Source: Varanus komodoensis (taxonomy: Eukaryota > Chordata > Lepidosauria > Squamata > Varanidae). Taken from it: DNA of 64,000 bases. The DNA is taken from the NCBI RefSeq assembly GCF_004798865.1, contig NW_025336598.1, positions 25,145,519-25,209,518 of the forward strand. Reading direction: 5' to 3'. This document shows positions 51,601-55,857 of this stretch, piece after piece (position 1 is the stretch's first letter; each line of letters starts with the position of its first letter). The position numbers and the translations under genes are program-made. The notes under the pieces were generated by a model, which saw only the letters and a list, made by a program, of their open reading frames with translations, made no database searches and was not told the DNA's origin.

Positions 51601-52735
51601 ATAACCAAAACGGAGCAACTGAGTAAAATAAAAGGACTTCCCTGCCATTTAAATTCTTTGCTGAGCGGAAATTGCACAGCGCAAACGCGCTATGTCAGTA
51701 GGGTTGGCGTCTTAGTAGAATGAAAGAAACCAGACCGTACGGAAAGGGCAGATATTCTACATTTCTGAAGATGATGATTCCCTGAAGACTTGCAAAGCGC
51801 TCGCCTACGTGCGAAGATAAGGGTCTTTTTGCCCTTTCGACTCTGCTAGAACCTCCCCTTCACCCCCGCCTCGTCCTTCCTTCCTCCAACGTAACAAAAG
51901 CAGAGCCAAGGCTACGGCGATCTAATCGCCAGATCTCAAGAAAGAAGCGAGTCTGGCCGATCCGGAATCTCTCCCGAGCCAAGCCGGAGAGTTGCTCGCA
52001 GCCCAAGTTGCAAGTCACCCCCCGCTGCAGAGCGTCTCCGTGTAAACCGTCTCCAAAGCAAACCTGCGCACTTCCAAGCGCTCGCCAAGTAATTTTCCGC
52101 CCTCCTTAGCAGGAAGACGGACGACGGCGGCCACCGTAAGCGACAATCTTATGAAACCTCCTGAGGGATGAACACCTACCGAACTCACGCATCGTAACAT
52201 GCAGAGTCCTAATTCCCAGGGGACGGGGTTTCTTGCATTCGGGCAGACTCTCAGCGAATACACAAAGCTGTTTCAAGACATCCAATAATCAAGTTTTAGT
52301 TAGCAAAGCGCCACATTTCATTCCCCGGTCTGTTTTCCAGCTCATTCTGAACGGCGCGAAATAATAAAATCGCCACCTCTCTGAGCATGTGCCGAGCGCT
52401 TTACTCGACTCGCTGTACCCCCGCACGTCTCCTCTTCTGCCATGTCCAAAACGAGTGCCCCCTTCCACGCTGGAGGGACTCATGAGAAGCCTTCGGGGCG
52501 GCCGTTCCCAGCCTGACGCCCTCCAGGTGGGTCGGATCACAACGACCATCACTCCGGCCAGTGGCAGTGATAGGAGCTGCAGCCCAACGCATCTGGAGGG
52601 CCCCACGGGGCAGTGGAAACCCAGCAGAAGGTAAACGACGGGCACCGCGGGATGCGCCTTCGCACGCGCGCCCGCTCACGCGCACCGCGGCAGCTTACGT
52701 GTCAGAATCATGATTCCCCGCTTCTCTTGACACAT
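791..52735 (-). CDS. DLC1: DLC1, Rho GTPase-activating protein (short isoform), 3' end missing
   Basis: Eleven coding exons on the minus strand join in phase into 922 codons without a stop. The family stimulates GTP hydrolysis on RhoA-type GTPases at focal adhesions and is a known tumour suppressor. Visible parts: SAM domain (about residues 11-80), serine-rich linker (about 86-560), RhoGAP domain (about 621-830) with arginine finger R678 in GLFRKSG, and the start of a START domain (from about 860). The choice of DLC1 over its paralogues STARD13 and STARD8 rests on diagnostic stretches such as SDEDEPCAISGKWTFQRDSK and RWHSFQSSHRPS, as remembered from mammalian DLC1. The mammalian short isoform is about 1091 residues, so roughly 170 residues of START lie beyond the left edge. 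Introns run from 407 bp to about 20.3 kb. All are GT-AG except the one after exon 9, which begins with GC. Confidence 0.96.
1010..1753 (-). other. DLC1: DLC1 intron 10
   Basis: This 744-bp GT-AG intron appears to be unique sequence. I see no confident repeat or RNA gene. Confidence 0.85.
1754..1868 (-). CDS. DLC1: DLC1 coding exon 10 (end of RhoGAP)
   Basis: The exon has 115 nt covering residues 811 (split) to 849. The acceptor is aacag|GGTG and the donor CAG|GTGAGT. The peptide reads VMQRKQSLGKPDQKDLNENL and ends in HMIAECKKLFQ, nearly identical to mammalian DLC1. It forms the last helices of the RhoGAP domain and the serine-containing RKQSLGK loop. The preceding intron is only 407 bp and has a GC donor. 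Confidence 0.96.
1869..2275 (-). other. DLC1: DLC1 intron 9 (GC-AG)
   Basis: This 407-bp intron is the shortest in the window. It starts GCAAGT and ends aacag. No repeats were recognised. Confidence 0.9.
2268..2277 (-). other. DLC1: GC-AG type splice donor of DLC1 intron 9
   Basis: On the minus strand the junction reads CCAAG|GCAAG(T). Apart from C at intron position 2 this fits the strong AAG|GCAAGT form known for the minor GC-AG class of U2 introns. No GT nearby keeps the frame with the acceptor at 1869. Confidence 0.9.
2276..2489 (-). CDS. DLC1: DLC1 coding exon 9 (RhoGAP core, GC donor)
   Basis: The exon has 214 nt covering residues 740 (split Y) to 811 (split R). The acceptor is gtgcag|AT. 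The peptide runs VPKDQRLQAIKAAIMLLPDE, then the conserved RhoGAP block NQMTPTNLAVCLAPSLF, and ends KRENSSP. The coding match stops exactly at CCAAG and continues in phase at 1868, so the intron begins GCAAGT instead of GTAAGT. An open frame runs past the donor for 24 codons into the intron, but it has no counterpart in known DLC1. Confidence 0.96.
2490..4113 (-). other. DLC1: DLC1 intron 8
   Basis: This intron is about 1.6 kb. It contains a T9-type homopolymer near 2648 and a small 14-bp tandem duplication near 3847-3876 (ctctattggtaaga twice). No confident transposon was seen. The 133-residue open frame at 3720-4121 on the plus strand runs into exon 8 antisense and looks like chance. Confidence 0.8.
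4114..4312 (-). CDS. DLC1: DLC1 coding exon 8 (RhoGAP, arginine finger)
   Basis: The exon has 199 nt covering residues 674 to 740 (split Y). The acceptor is ctacttgac read in reverse (gtag|GTTGGC) and the donor is CAGT|GTAAGT. The peptide starts VGLFRKSGVKSRIQALRQMN; R678 is the catalytic arginine finger of RhoGAP proteins (R677 in human numbering). Then come VNYEGQSAYDVADMLKQYF and RDLPEPLMTNKLSETF, core RhoGAP motifs. The loop between RQMNE and VNYEG reads NSTGK, differing from the GAIDC I recall in mammals. Confidence 0.96.
4313..4836 (-). other. DLC1: DLC1 intron 7
   Basis: This 524-bp intron has an A-rich run near 4486-4512 on the plus strand. Nothing else was recognised. Confidence 0.85.
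4837..4996 (-). CDS. DLC1: DLC1 coding exon 7 (RhoGAP start)
   Basis: The exon has 160 nt covering residues 620 (split W) to 673. The acceptor is cttcag|GGCTGTG and the donor CAG|GTGAGA. The peptide is AVPKFMKRIKVPDYRDRNVF, followed by GVPLTVNVQRTGQPLPQSIQ and LRNHCLDQ. It contains the N-terminal part of the RhoGAP domain and the basic patch KFMKRIK just before it. It is nearly identical to mammalian DLC1. Confidence 0.96.
5362..5425 (-). repeat. CR1/L2-like LINE tail fragment
   Basis: The words 'ctataccacccaatag' and 'ctctctgggtggttcac' resemble the common squamate LINE 3' end ('ataccgccc...ctctgggcggttcac'), here in reverse. It is a short, old fragment, placed by recall of the family. Confidence 0.5.
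7334..7369. repeat. Perfect 16-bp inverted repeat (hairpin)
   Basis: The left arm gggttctgccgtggtt (7334-7349) and the right arm aaccacggcagaaccc (7354-7369) are exact reverse complements around the 4-nt loop aaac. It lies in DLC1 intron 6, about 410 bp past the exon 6 donor. A second, imperfect inverted pair follows: ttggatccagattta near 7488-7502 and taaatctggatcaaa near 7580-7597. The patch may be a small foldback transposon. Confidence 0.9.
7782..7958 (-). CDS. DLC1: DLC1 coding exon 6 (linker to RhoGAP)
   Basis: The exon has 177 nt covering residues 561 (split R) to 620 (split W). The peptide is HRMRWHSFQSSHRPS, then LQINCQSVAQMNLLQKYSLL and EKYTPSNKHGFS. The acceptor was set at ctgaag|ACACAG because this gives R-H-R-M-R-W, matching mammalian R-H-R-L-R-W. 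Using the next AG, six bases downstream (acacag|AATG), would also stay in frame and drop H-R. That is a possible NAGNAG-like choice. The donor is TG|GTAAGG. Confidence 0.94.
8150..8220. repeat. 36-bp tandem duplication
   Basis: The block cttccttgcacttaaattgc and what follows, to aaggttct, occurs twice in direct tandem (8150-8185 and 8186-8220). The copies are essentially identical, so the duplication is recent. Confidence 0.95.
9905..10082 (+). repeat. LINE 3' tail (CR1/L2-like) with (ATAC)n run
   Basis: Repeated 'attttatattgttaa' words lead into 'gtgagccgcctcgaggcttc' and 'ggggcggcatagaaatttt', a 3' end I recognise as typical of squamate CR1/L2-type LINEs. It ends in an (ATAC)n microsatellite (10053-10082). 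Only the tail is present, a 5'-truncated copy. Confidence 0.7.
10833..12259 (-). CDS. DLC1: DLC1 coding exon 5 (large linker exon)
   Basis: The exon has 1427 nt covering residues 86 to 561 (split R), with acceptor ttgcag|AGTGAAG and donor AACAG|GTCAGT. It encodes the long disordered, serine-rich region that targets the family to focal adhesions. Visible motifs are the acidic SEDSDEDEPC, the basic RSLLKRMESLKLK (226-238), the serine tract around 296-312 with TPSPITRTRS, RLSIYDNVPGS with Y443 (tensin SH2/PTB-type binding tyrosine in mammals) and the LD-like motif LDDILYHV (470-477) known to bind talin and FAK. Near the end is the phosphosite-like ERRDSGVGASL. It is highly conserved except around residues 120-190, where it diverges from mammals. 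Confidence 0.97.
12260..19240 (-). other. DLC1: DLC1 intron 4
   Basis: This intron is about 7.0 kb. It contains a tRNA-derived SINE near 13005-13172, a short TGGATGGGAT simple run (about 12946-12985) and a possible foldback scrap near 16470-16570. Open frames here (the longest is 140 residues, at 18664-19086) look like chance and match no family I know. Confidence 0.8.
13005..13172 (+). repeat. tRNA-derived SINE, squamate type
   Basis: A degraded head (tctggtccccattgagg) is followed by 'accagtcactcactctaagc', 'cctcacagggttgttgttg' and a tail ending 'gagatataaatgtaataaa'. This order is typical of a tRNA-derived SINE common in squamates. The copy is diverged and its A and B boxes are not clear. 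Confidence 0.7.
19241..19304 (-). CDS. DLC1: DLC1 coding exon 4 (end of SAM region)
   Basis: The small exon has 64 nt covering residues 64 (split R) to 85, with acceptor ctgtag|GCGTTT and donor CGG|GTAAGT. The peptide is RLNTLNKCAVMKLEISPHRK plus R, essentially identical to mammalian DLC1. It closes the SAM domain helix bundle and leads into the acidic SEDSDEDE stretch of exon 5. Confidence 0.96.
20460..20510. repeat. Degenerate (ATTGT)n microsatellite
   Basis: Repeated ttgtattgtattgcttattg units run on the plus strand. It is a simple repeat and not coding. Confidence 0.85.
22046..22110 (-). repeat. CR1-like LINE fragment
   Basis: The stretch 'tcatagaatgataggagag' and 'ttggaaggggccatgaagg' followed by 'gtgcaactccc' resembles the well-known sauropsid CR1 block (catagaat...ttggaagggacc...ccaaccccc). 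It is short and old. Confidence 0.65.
22111..22215 (-). repeat. tRNA-derived SINE, partial, reverse
   Basis: A reverse-oriented tail (tataccccaccttttttcc, 'ctcaaggcagcttacac') is followed by 'actcacaacaaacctgtgag'. This is the 3' half of the same SINE class as at 13005-13172. It abuts the CR1 fragment. Confidence 0.6.
23117..23268. repeat. Possible foldback element (family D, GTTAAC/CATGGTT type)
   Basis: Repeated and inverted words such as 'cccatagttctgggttcatg', 'ctcatggtttaaag' and 'aatcatggtttgtta' suggest a degraded palindromic element. Its ends are uncertain. Confidence 0.4.
23395..23790 (+). repeat. LINE 3' region (CR1-like), diverged
   Basis: It begins with 'tttttatttaaaaaataaat' and 'cagagcagtgcatgtaaaaa', then has 'gaaaaggccttcacttttg' and 'gaccatcctttgattacc'. 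The order resembles the non-coding 3' region of CR1-type LINEs in sauropsids. No RT-like frame remains. Confidence 0.5.
23795..23992 (-). repeat. tRNA-derived SINE, reverse, nearly full
   Basis: In reverse it shows the tail 'tttatatcccaccattttt', the core 'ttttatcctcacaacagtca' with 'ctgtgaggtag', and a head in which 'gaacctgggtctc' covers the B-box area. It ends at 'caccatattaccctggctc', the usual 5' end of this SINE. Confidence 0.75.
24461..24483. repeat. (GGA)n microsatellite
   Basis: Seven or so GGA/AGG units on the plus strand; CCT on the DLC1-sense strand, a pyrimidine-rich run inside intron 3. Confidence 0.9.
24544..24668. repeat. Palindromic foldback element, family A
   Basis: The left arm 'agccctccagatgttttag' and the right arm 'ccaaaacatctgaggggc' are near reverse complements. 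The centre reads 'cccatcagccccaggcagc'. It is a non-coding, MITE-like element seen repeatedly in this window. Confidence 0.75.
26838..27032 (+). repeat. SINE-like repeat ending in the 'tctgatccagcagg' block
   Basis: The chain 'gacatgagagctggtcag', 'cctgcttatggacttcctg', 'tgccactagtgcacgacc' and 'ggtctgatccagcagggttc' is a diverged copy of an abundant squamate interspersed repeat that I recall in this exact order. The family name is not certain. Confidence 0.55.
27353..27487. repeat. Palindromic foldback element, family A
   Basis: The left arm 'gccctccagatgttctggcc' continues 'tacaactcccatcag', and the right arm 'agttgtaagccaaaacattt' mirrors it. Its nearest end lies 227 bp inside intron 3 from the exon 3 donor at 27713. 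Confidence 0.75.
27714..27795 (-). CDS. DLC1: DLC1 coding exon 3 (SAM domain)
   Basis: The exon has 82 nt covering residues 37 (split D) to 64 (split R). The acceptor is cctacag|ATCTTA and the donor TGCAG|GTCTGT, a weak donor. The peptide is LIFPIDIASVKREHDFLDRD followed by AIEALC, matching the mammalian FLFPIDISLVKREHDFLDRD. It lies in the SAM domain, which in this family takes part in protein partner binding. Skipping this 82-nt exon would shift the frame. Confidence 0.95.
28300..28700. other. GC-richer intronic patch, unexplained
   Basis: About 400 bp is clearly richer in GC and CpG (gtgcgcggcc, aacggagccgcgaagg) than its surroundings, with open frames of 129 and 93 residues on opposite strands that I cannot match to a family. 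It ends in 'atgcatattatttatcatt', an octamer/POU-like AT-rich word. It could be an intronic regulatory element or an old repeat. Confidence 0.4.
28955..29105 (-). repeat. tRNA-derived SINE, reverse
   Basis: It contains 'ttttatcctcacaacaaccc' with 'tgtgaggtcag', then 'cacccagtgaccttcatgg' and 'agtggggactagagccc', with 'ttgaacctcagtcc' in the head. It is the same family as the copies at 23795 and 44420. Confidence 0.75.
29361..29376. repeat. G16 homopolymer
   Basis: Sixteen G in a row on the plus strand give a C16 tract in the DLC1 pre-mRNA. Its length may be affected by sequencing slippage. Confidence 0.9.
30482..30599. repeat. Palindromic foldback element, family A (diverged)
   Basis: 'ggtgttctggcctacaaatc' is mirrored by 'ggacttgtagtccaaaaata' and 'tctggagggcactgga'. 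It is older than the 24.5 and 27.4 kb copies. Confidence 0.6.
32318..32389 (-). CDS. DLC1: DLC1 coding exon 2 (SAM domain start)
   Basis: The exon has 72 nt covering residues 13 (split Q) to 37 (split D). The acceptor is ctttcag|AAATTG and the donor GAAG|GTAAGC. The peptide IEAKEACDWLRAAGFPQYAQ plus LYE is the conserved beginning of the DLC1 SAM domain. This is the first exon shared by the long and short isoforms in mammals, so long-isoform transcripts would also splice in here. Confidence 0.97.
33088..33165. repeat. Partial foldback element, family B
   Basis: 'gtgcaatcttatgggtg', 'agacaatagatcctac' and 'aattcccagtactctccc' match one arm of the family B foldbacks at 50487 and 56716. The other arm is missing. 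Confidence 0.5.
33940..34110 (+). repeat. tRNA/5S-like SINE with 'gtctgactcagtat' end
   Basis: A head containing 'gcagagagtcccagactccg' and 'ttcttggcatttccagcc' is followed by 'actgggctggatggacgc' and 'aaggtctgactcagtatg'. This is the order of a common squamate SINE in which the GTTCAATCCC-type box lies before 'tggcatctccag'. Here the box is decayed. Confidence 0.65.
35834..35917. repeat. Short repeat of the 'ttactcagaagtaag' type (family C)
   Basis: 'gtatgcatgcttacttagg' is mirrored by 'gttgagtaagcattcaca' and 'ggattgggttgtg'. It resembles a widespread short palindromic repeat of squamates, also seen as scraps near 22545-22612, 50037-50110, 54505-54545 and 62008-62033. Confidence 0.5.
38800..38990 (-). 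repeat. tRNA-derived SINE, reverse, diverged
   Basis: 'tttatttcatttccacaaca' followed by 'agttaggcaggtcagcctaa' and a head-like 'tttaaacctgttttcctgc' keep the order of the reverse SINE at 23795, with many changes. Confidence 0.55.
39501..39617. repeat. Palindromic foldback element, family A (diverged)
   Basis: 'ccagcctggtgtcttcccc' and 'agacttcaattcccaac' are mirrored by 'cagtccaacacatctgaag' and 'ggcatttgtttgggga'. The centre resembles 'ggcatgctggcttgggg'. Confidence 0.6.
44070..44375 (+). repeat. BovB-type (RTE) LINE fragment, C-terminal part
   Basis: The plus strand reads ILYFGQIVRRQDSLEKTIML then GKVQ, a stop, and MRWIDSLKEA. This recalls the end of RTE/BovB ORF2, where the family shows YFGH..RR.DSLEK..MLGK and R.RMRW.D.I. 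An in-frame TGA after GKVQ and further changes mark a dead copy. Only about 300 bp remain and the 5' part is gone. The identification is from memory of the BovB C-terminal pattern. Confidence 0.7.
44420..44645 (-). repeat. tRNA-derived SINE, reverse, nearly full
   Basis: The tail region 'aaggtggcttacatagctcc' is followed by 'attttatcttcataacaaga', 'aagctgagagtgagtggctg', 'cacccagtgagcttcatgg' and 'aagtggggactaaaactggg'. The head region ends 'taattaccacaccatattgg'. It is inserted directly next to the BovB fragment. Confidence 0.8.
45190..45650 (+). mobile_element. Possible gag-like fossil of an LTR retrotransposon (Gypsy-like), broken
   Basis: This region holds a helical, charged open stretch with an area that looks like a degraded zinc-knuckle region near its end, as in gag proteins of the Gypsy/Ty3 group. 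No LTRs, protease or reverse transcriptase were recognised around it. It is a short, clearly broken fragment with at least one break, likely old. The family call is tentative. Confidence 0.3.
46865..47240 (+). repeat. LINE 3' region (CR1-like), diverged
   Basis: Pieces such as 'acctgtacagaatataacac', 'ggtagccagcgtccatgcc' and 'atttagggctttcaaaggtc' followed by 'cattttgaattccattc' match the order of CR1-type LINE non-coding 3' regions ('gccatttagggctttgaaggtca'). No coding frame remains. Confidence 0.5.
48575..48668. repeat. Compound (CA)n(GA)n microsatellite
   Basis: A (CA)13-type tract runs into (GA)n with regular ACAG interruptions and ends in gcgcgcgc. The open frame over it is an artefact of the repeat. 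Confidence 0.95.
49081..49222. repeat. Palindromic foldback element, family A
   Basis: 'cttccccaacctggtggcct' at the left end and 'ccgtattggggaag' at the right end are inverted. Inner words 'ccagatgctggaattgtagt' mirror the left arm. It is a good copy with both ends. Confidence 0.75.
49455..49620 (-). repeat. tRNA-derived SINE with B-box, reverse
   Basis: On the minus strand 'tacatgcagaaggtcccagg' is followed by the B-box-like ggttcactccc and 'tggcatctcta', and it ends 'gcataaggcagcttccaat'. This order is typical of a squamate SINE. A second piece on the plus strand (49625-49680, 'ggactagatggagcaatggt') is the end of another copy. Confidence 0.7.
50487..50602. repeat. Palindromic foldback element, family B
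   Basis: 'tgcatgtttagacaggaaaa' and 'gtcctacaactcccagcatt' are mirrored by 'aatgctggaagccgtagggc' and 'ttttttcagtcttaccgtgc'. The arms are about 50 bp with a very short centre. Confidence 0.75.
52504..52612. repeat. Palindromic foldback element (family A) inside the CpG island
   Basis: The left arm contains gccctccaggtgggtcgga and the right arm gcccaacgcatctggaggg, which are imperfect reverse complements around a short centre (about 52550-52570). The layout matches the other family A copies in this window. It lies in intron 1 about 90-195 bp after the exon 1 donor. It is more GC-rich than the other copies, in keeping with its island setting. Confidence 0.6.
52699..52735 (-). CDS. DLC1: DLC1 coding exon 1 (short-isoform start)
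   Basis: The 37-nt coding part, ending ACAC|GTAAGC, reads MCQEKRGIMILT followed by a split Q. It matches mammalian MCRKKPDTMILTQ in length and position. M1 has a poor initiation context (T at -3, T at +4). The in-frame M9 has A at -3. M1 is kept because its position is conserved with mammals. An in-frame TGA lies 28 codons upstream (52817-52819). The exon lies in a CpG-rich island, and the 5' UTR extends an unknown distance to higher coordinates. Confidence 0.93.
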
Positions 52736-52816
52736 CGAAGGGAGAAACGGCGGCGCCAGCTGCACACAAAGTGTCCGGTCCGTCCCGGCCAGGGTCGCTC
52801 CTCGGGGCAGCGCCTC

Positions 52817-52825
52817 TCAAGTCAT
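52817..52825 (-). promoter_or_regulatory. Possible minimal uORF upstream of DLC1 ATG
   Basis: On the minus strand, aacATGACTTGA forms a two-codon open frame (Met-Thr-stop) with A at -3, 90 nt upstream of the DLC1 start and in the same frame. It is real only if the transcript starts above 52825, which the sequence cannot show. Such minimal uORFs are known to lower translation of downstream frames. Confidence 0.35.
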
Positions 52826-53126
52826 GTTTCGCTCCCCCGCCGCGGCGCGCAGCTCCTCCGGTCTCTCTCCCTCTCTCTCTCTGTTTCCGTCCCCGTGCCG
52901 GCTTCGCTCTTCTTAAGCTGCGAGCCCCTCAGGCGCCAGGCGGGCAAAGGCGGCAGCGGCGGCTGCGTCGCCTGGCCGGCAAAACCATCGCCCCACCTCC
53001 CTTCCCTCTTCCTCCAGGTTTCTTCCCGTCTAGGAAGCGCCGCAGCCTGCAGTCCCACCCCCGCTGGGCGCCTTCGGAAGAGAGGATCCCGGATCGGAAG
53101 ACGCCGGGCGCCGCGTGCACAGCGAC

Positions 53127-53163
53127 TGGGGGCGGCGGCGGGCGGCGGCGGCGGCGTGGGGCG
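53127..53163. repeat. GGC triplet tract in CpG island
   Basis: The tract has interrupted (GGC)n runs on the plus strand, reading GCC on the DLC1-sense strand. It lies about 400 bp upstream of the DLC1 ATG and may be in the 5' UTR or promoter. Confidence 0.85.
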
Positions 53164-53611
53164 GGTGGAAGCCTCCCTTGCGCGGCACGCTCGGCCTCTA
53201 TAATAAACTTCTGTGCGGCGACCGCCGCCTCTCCCGGGGGAAGCCACGCCCAGGCGCTGGTGCCTGTTTGGCCCTCGGGCTGGGCATTCCGGCCCGGTCA
53301 GCCGGCCTCCCTCAAGTGCCTGGGGCAGAGGCAGACCAAGCGGGCCATCAGCTGGGACCCGGGACCGGCGGCGCCTCTGCCGAGCGGCAAGCAGGACGCG
53401 ATCCCGTCCCACCTGGAGAAATTGCAGACGATGGCAGCTGGGACCTCTTGTATTCAGAACCGCTATCTTATCACCGGCCTTGCTCCTCAACCTAAGACTG
53501 GAGGACTTTTTTCCTAGCCTAAGGGCAACATTCCAGCCTGCTTAAACTTCAGGCACGCATACTTCCGTGGGTGGGACCCTCCCCTGCAGAGCGTTCATTT
53601 CCGCCTGCGCA

Positions 53612-53790
53612 CATGGTCACCAGTTTGGTTAACCGGCCTTGTTAACCATGCTGCGAGTGTCCTCACATGCTAGCCCGATTGCTTAACAACCCTTGCTGGT
53701 CCAGCTTATGTCACCGAATCCAGTGAGGGTGAATTCTTCCCATGGTTAACAAGCCACCTGGAACCCTTGGGTTGTTTAGCACAACGTGTG
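53612..53790. repeat. Foldback element, family D (GTTAAC type)
   Basis: 'gtttggttaaccggccttg' with 'ttgttaaccatgc' is mirrored by 'ttcccatggttaacaagcc' and 'cccttgggttgtttagc'. The element ends close to 'acaacgtgtgaatgaggc'. It lies just upstream of the CpG island. Confidence 0.5.
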
Positions 53791-54547
53791 AATGAGGCAC
53801 AGAGGCGTTGCGGCCTGGGCAAAGTGTTGCAAGCACTATTTGGAGTATGGATCCCTGCCTCTGGTCATGCATGTGTGAATATATGTAACATATATGTATG
53901 TGGGTGCTTTGCAAACCTGGTGTGTGTGCATTATGCAAGACTTGCAACTTTACATAATCTGTGCTTGCTAGGTTTGCTTGGCACAACAGTCCATGAGCAT
54001 GGAAGTGTGCCAGTAGTGTGTGGCCCAATCCCTGATGTGCACATGCATGCACGCACGCACACACAGCTGGTCCAGCAGGAAAAAGCAAAGCAGGCACAGG
54101 GTTTTCTGCAGCCGGGTGGAGCAGAGGGTGTGGTTTTTCTGGTTTACCATATCAGCTGGCTTCCACCCTGGTTTGCAAAGCAAAGATGGAGCTCTTTTGG
54201 GAGCTATCATCTCAAAATGCTCTGGTCATGTTGAGGTGACAACTTGACAACTCCCCAAAGAGCACACTTTTCTTGCCTTTTCCCTCAGTAAAGGGGAAAT
54301 GCAAAGGAAGCTGTCAGGAACTGCTGTTGCAAGCATTGATTTTCAGAAGATAACACCTTTCAGAAGATAACAGTTGAGGCTTTTCAAAGTCAGGGCTTTC
54401 AGCTGGCTGCTTGAACAGGTCTTGTGGTTGGGTGCTGCCCTGATCTATAGTTCTTTCCCCCTGATTTTTCAGTTTTAATACAAGCTATAGTGTGATGCTA
54501 AGCAGGTATACTTGGAAATAAGTCCCACTGAGTTCAATGTATTTTAT

Positions 54548-54660
54548 TCCCAAGCATCACCAACTTATGAGCTGTACCAGCCCTACCCAGCACAGCCAGT
54601 GATGAGGGATGATGGAAGGTGCAGCACAGCAATATCTGGAAGGGCACAGTTTCCCTGTCC
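54548..54660. repeat. Palindromic foldback element, family A (diverged)
   Basis: 'ccctacccagcacagccagt' with 'gatgagggatgatggaagg' forms the centre, and 'aatatctggaagggcacag' the right arm. The left arm is decayed. It follows a family C scrap at 54505-54545. Confidence 0.5.
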
Positions 54661-55822
54661 CTATACTGTGGAGCTAGTCCCTATGAAATCAGCAAGCTTG
54701 CTTCAGCATAACAATGCCCAGAGCCAAGCTAAATGGGCTAGCTCTCTTTTAGATGGGTTCTGCTTTATTCACTCAGAAGCAAGCCTCACGGGGTTCAGTA
54801 GACCCCATACTGAAGTAACTTTGTATGGGGTTGCTGCAGTCTTCATGAGTGTGTGATATTAGGAAACACCACTGCAGTATTCATCATTTGATATAAAAAT
54901 GAGAGAATCTTGAAGCACCATAAAGACCAGCAGTAGTAACATTCACATCCCTCTAGAAATAATGTGTTAATCTTTACAGTGTTACAGGACTGTCTACTTT
55001 TGCTGCAACTAAGATGGCTACCTCTCTGCATATATATACATATATCAGAATGCTTTATGTTTCTTCTGAGGGCTTGCATGTGGGACCACAAATTCTTCCA
55101 GCTTTATTTTACTGAGAGCCAAACTGCACATTATTCTAATCACGTGACATGTAGCTTAAGGGATAGATTTTGCTTTAGTATAAGCATACAGGGCCCTGAT
55201 TTTGATGGGAACTATTGCATAACAGCATGGGAGAATTAAATTCCTACTCTCCATTTTCCCTGCTGAAACCCTCCCCTCAATGTGGGGATGGGGTAAAGAA
55301 AAGGTTACTTTTTTCCTCACCCCCTCCCATTGTGTGGTGGTCCTTATCCAAATTGGGGCCATCTGTGCTTACATTAGGGTAACAAAAAGCCTAACCCTCA
55401 GCTGTATGTTACGGGATTAGTGCAATGTGTAGTTTGGCCCTAAGGCAGAGCACTTCATGCAAACATTGTAAGTGATGAAATGTGGGTCTGGCTGAATGCA
55501 CTCTTTCATTTCCCCTGTTCTGGCAGCACAGTAAACTGCAGTCGTTTCTTTATGACTTGCAGAATAGGGTCAAGTGTGAATGGTAAAGAAATGGGGGCCT
55601 GAGTGTATAGTGGTCACCGGGGCCAACCCTATCACACTGCAGGCCAATGTGCCGCATCAGGTGGTGGAGCAGCAAAGCAACGAATTGCATCACTCTTCTC
55701 CCCTGAGTCCAGCACAACCTCCCGGCAACTCTCATGCTGTGACATTTGCCACAGCTGGAAGATCTCTTCAGAACAACAGGCTGTGTGTACTTTAGTTGGC
55801 CACCCTCCCTCACTGCTAACTG

Positions 55823-55857
55823 CCATCCATCCATCCATCCATCCATCCATCCATCCA
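55823..55857. repeat. (ATCC)n microsatellite
   Basis: About eight to nine perfect ATCC units. Open frames over it on either strand (WMDG or HPSI repeats) are artefacts. Confidence 0.95.

Larger units (their letters stand above)
32390..52698 (-). other. DLC1: DLC1 intron 1 (about 20.3 kb)
   Basis: This is the longest intron in the window, from the CpG-island exon to the SAM-domain exon. Contents in order of coordinate are a partial foldback (33088-33165), SINE (33940-34110), SINE (38800-38990), foldback (39501-39617), BovB fragment (44070-44375), SINE (44420-44645), gag-like fossil (45190-45650), LINE piece (46865-47240), compound microsatellite (48575-48668), foldback (49081-49222), SINE (49455-49620), family B foldback (50487-50602) and the island foldback (52504-52612). 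I recognise nothing in 34.3-35.8, 36.7-38.7, 39.7-44.0, 45.7-46.8 or 50.9-51.8 kb. Confidence 0.8.
52000..53480 (-). promoter_or_regulatory. DLC1: CpG-rich island, likely DLC1 short-isoform promoter
   Basis: CG dinucleotides become dense from about 51.8-52.0 kb and fall off after about 53.47 kb. Most of the rest of the window is CpG-poor. The island surrounds coding exon 1. It contains a GGC-repeat tract (about 53127-53163), a GC-box-like GGGGCGGG (53157-53164), a CT-rich run (about 52859-52884) and a TATA-like word at 53199-53207 that points to higher coordinates. Mammalian DLC1 also has a CpG-island promoter at this exon, known for methylation in tumours. The TSS cannot be fixed from the sequence. 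Confidence 0.8.

Noticed and set aside
52771-53517. 248-residue open frame on the plus strand and 222-residue frame on the minus strand across the CpG island
   Set aside because: GC-rich DNA lacks stops by chance. The peptides are R/P/G/A-rich, match no family I know, and overlap each other on opposite strands and the DLC1 5' region.
54025-54065. Possible tandem 'acgcacgc/acatgc' signal
   Set aside because: It is only a short CA/GCA-rich simple sequence.
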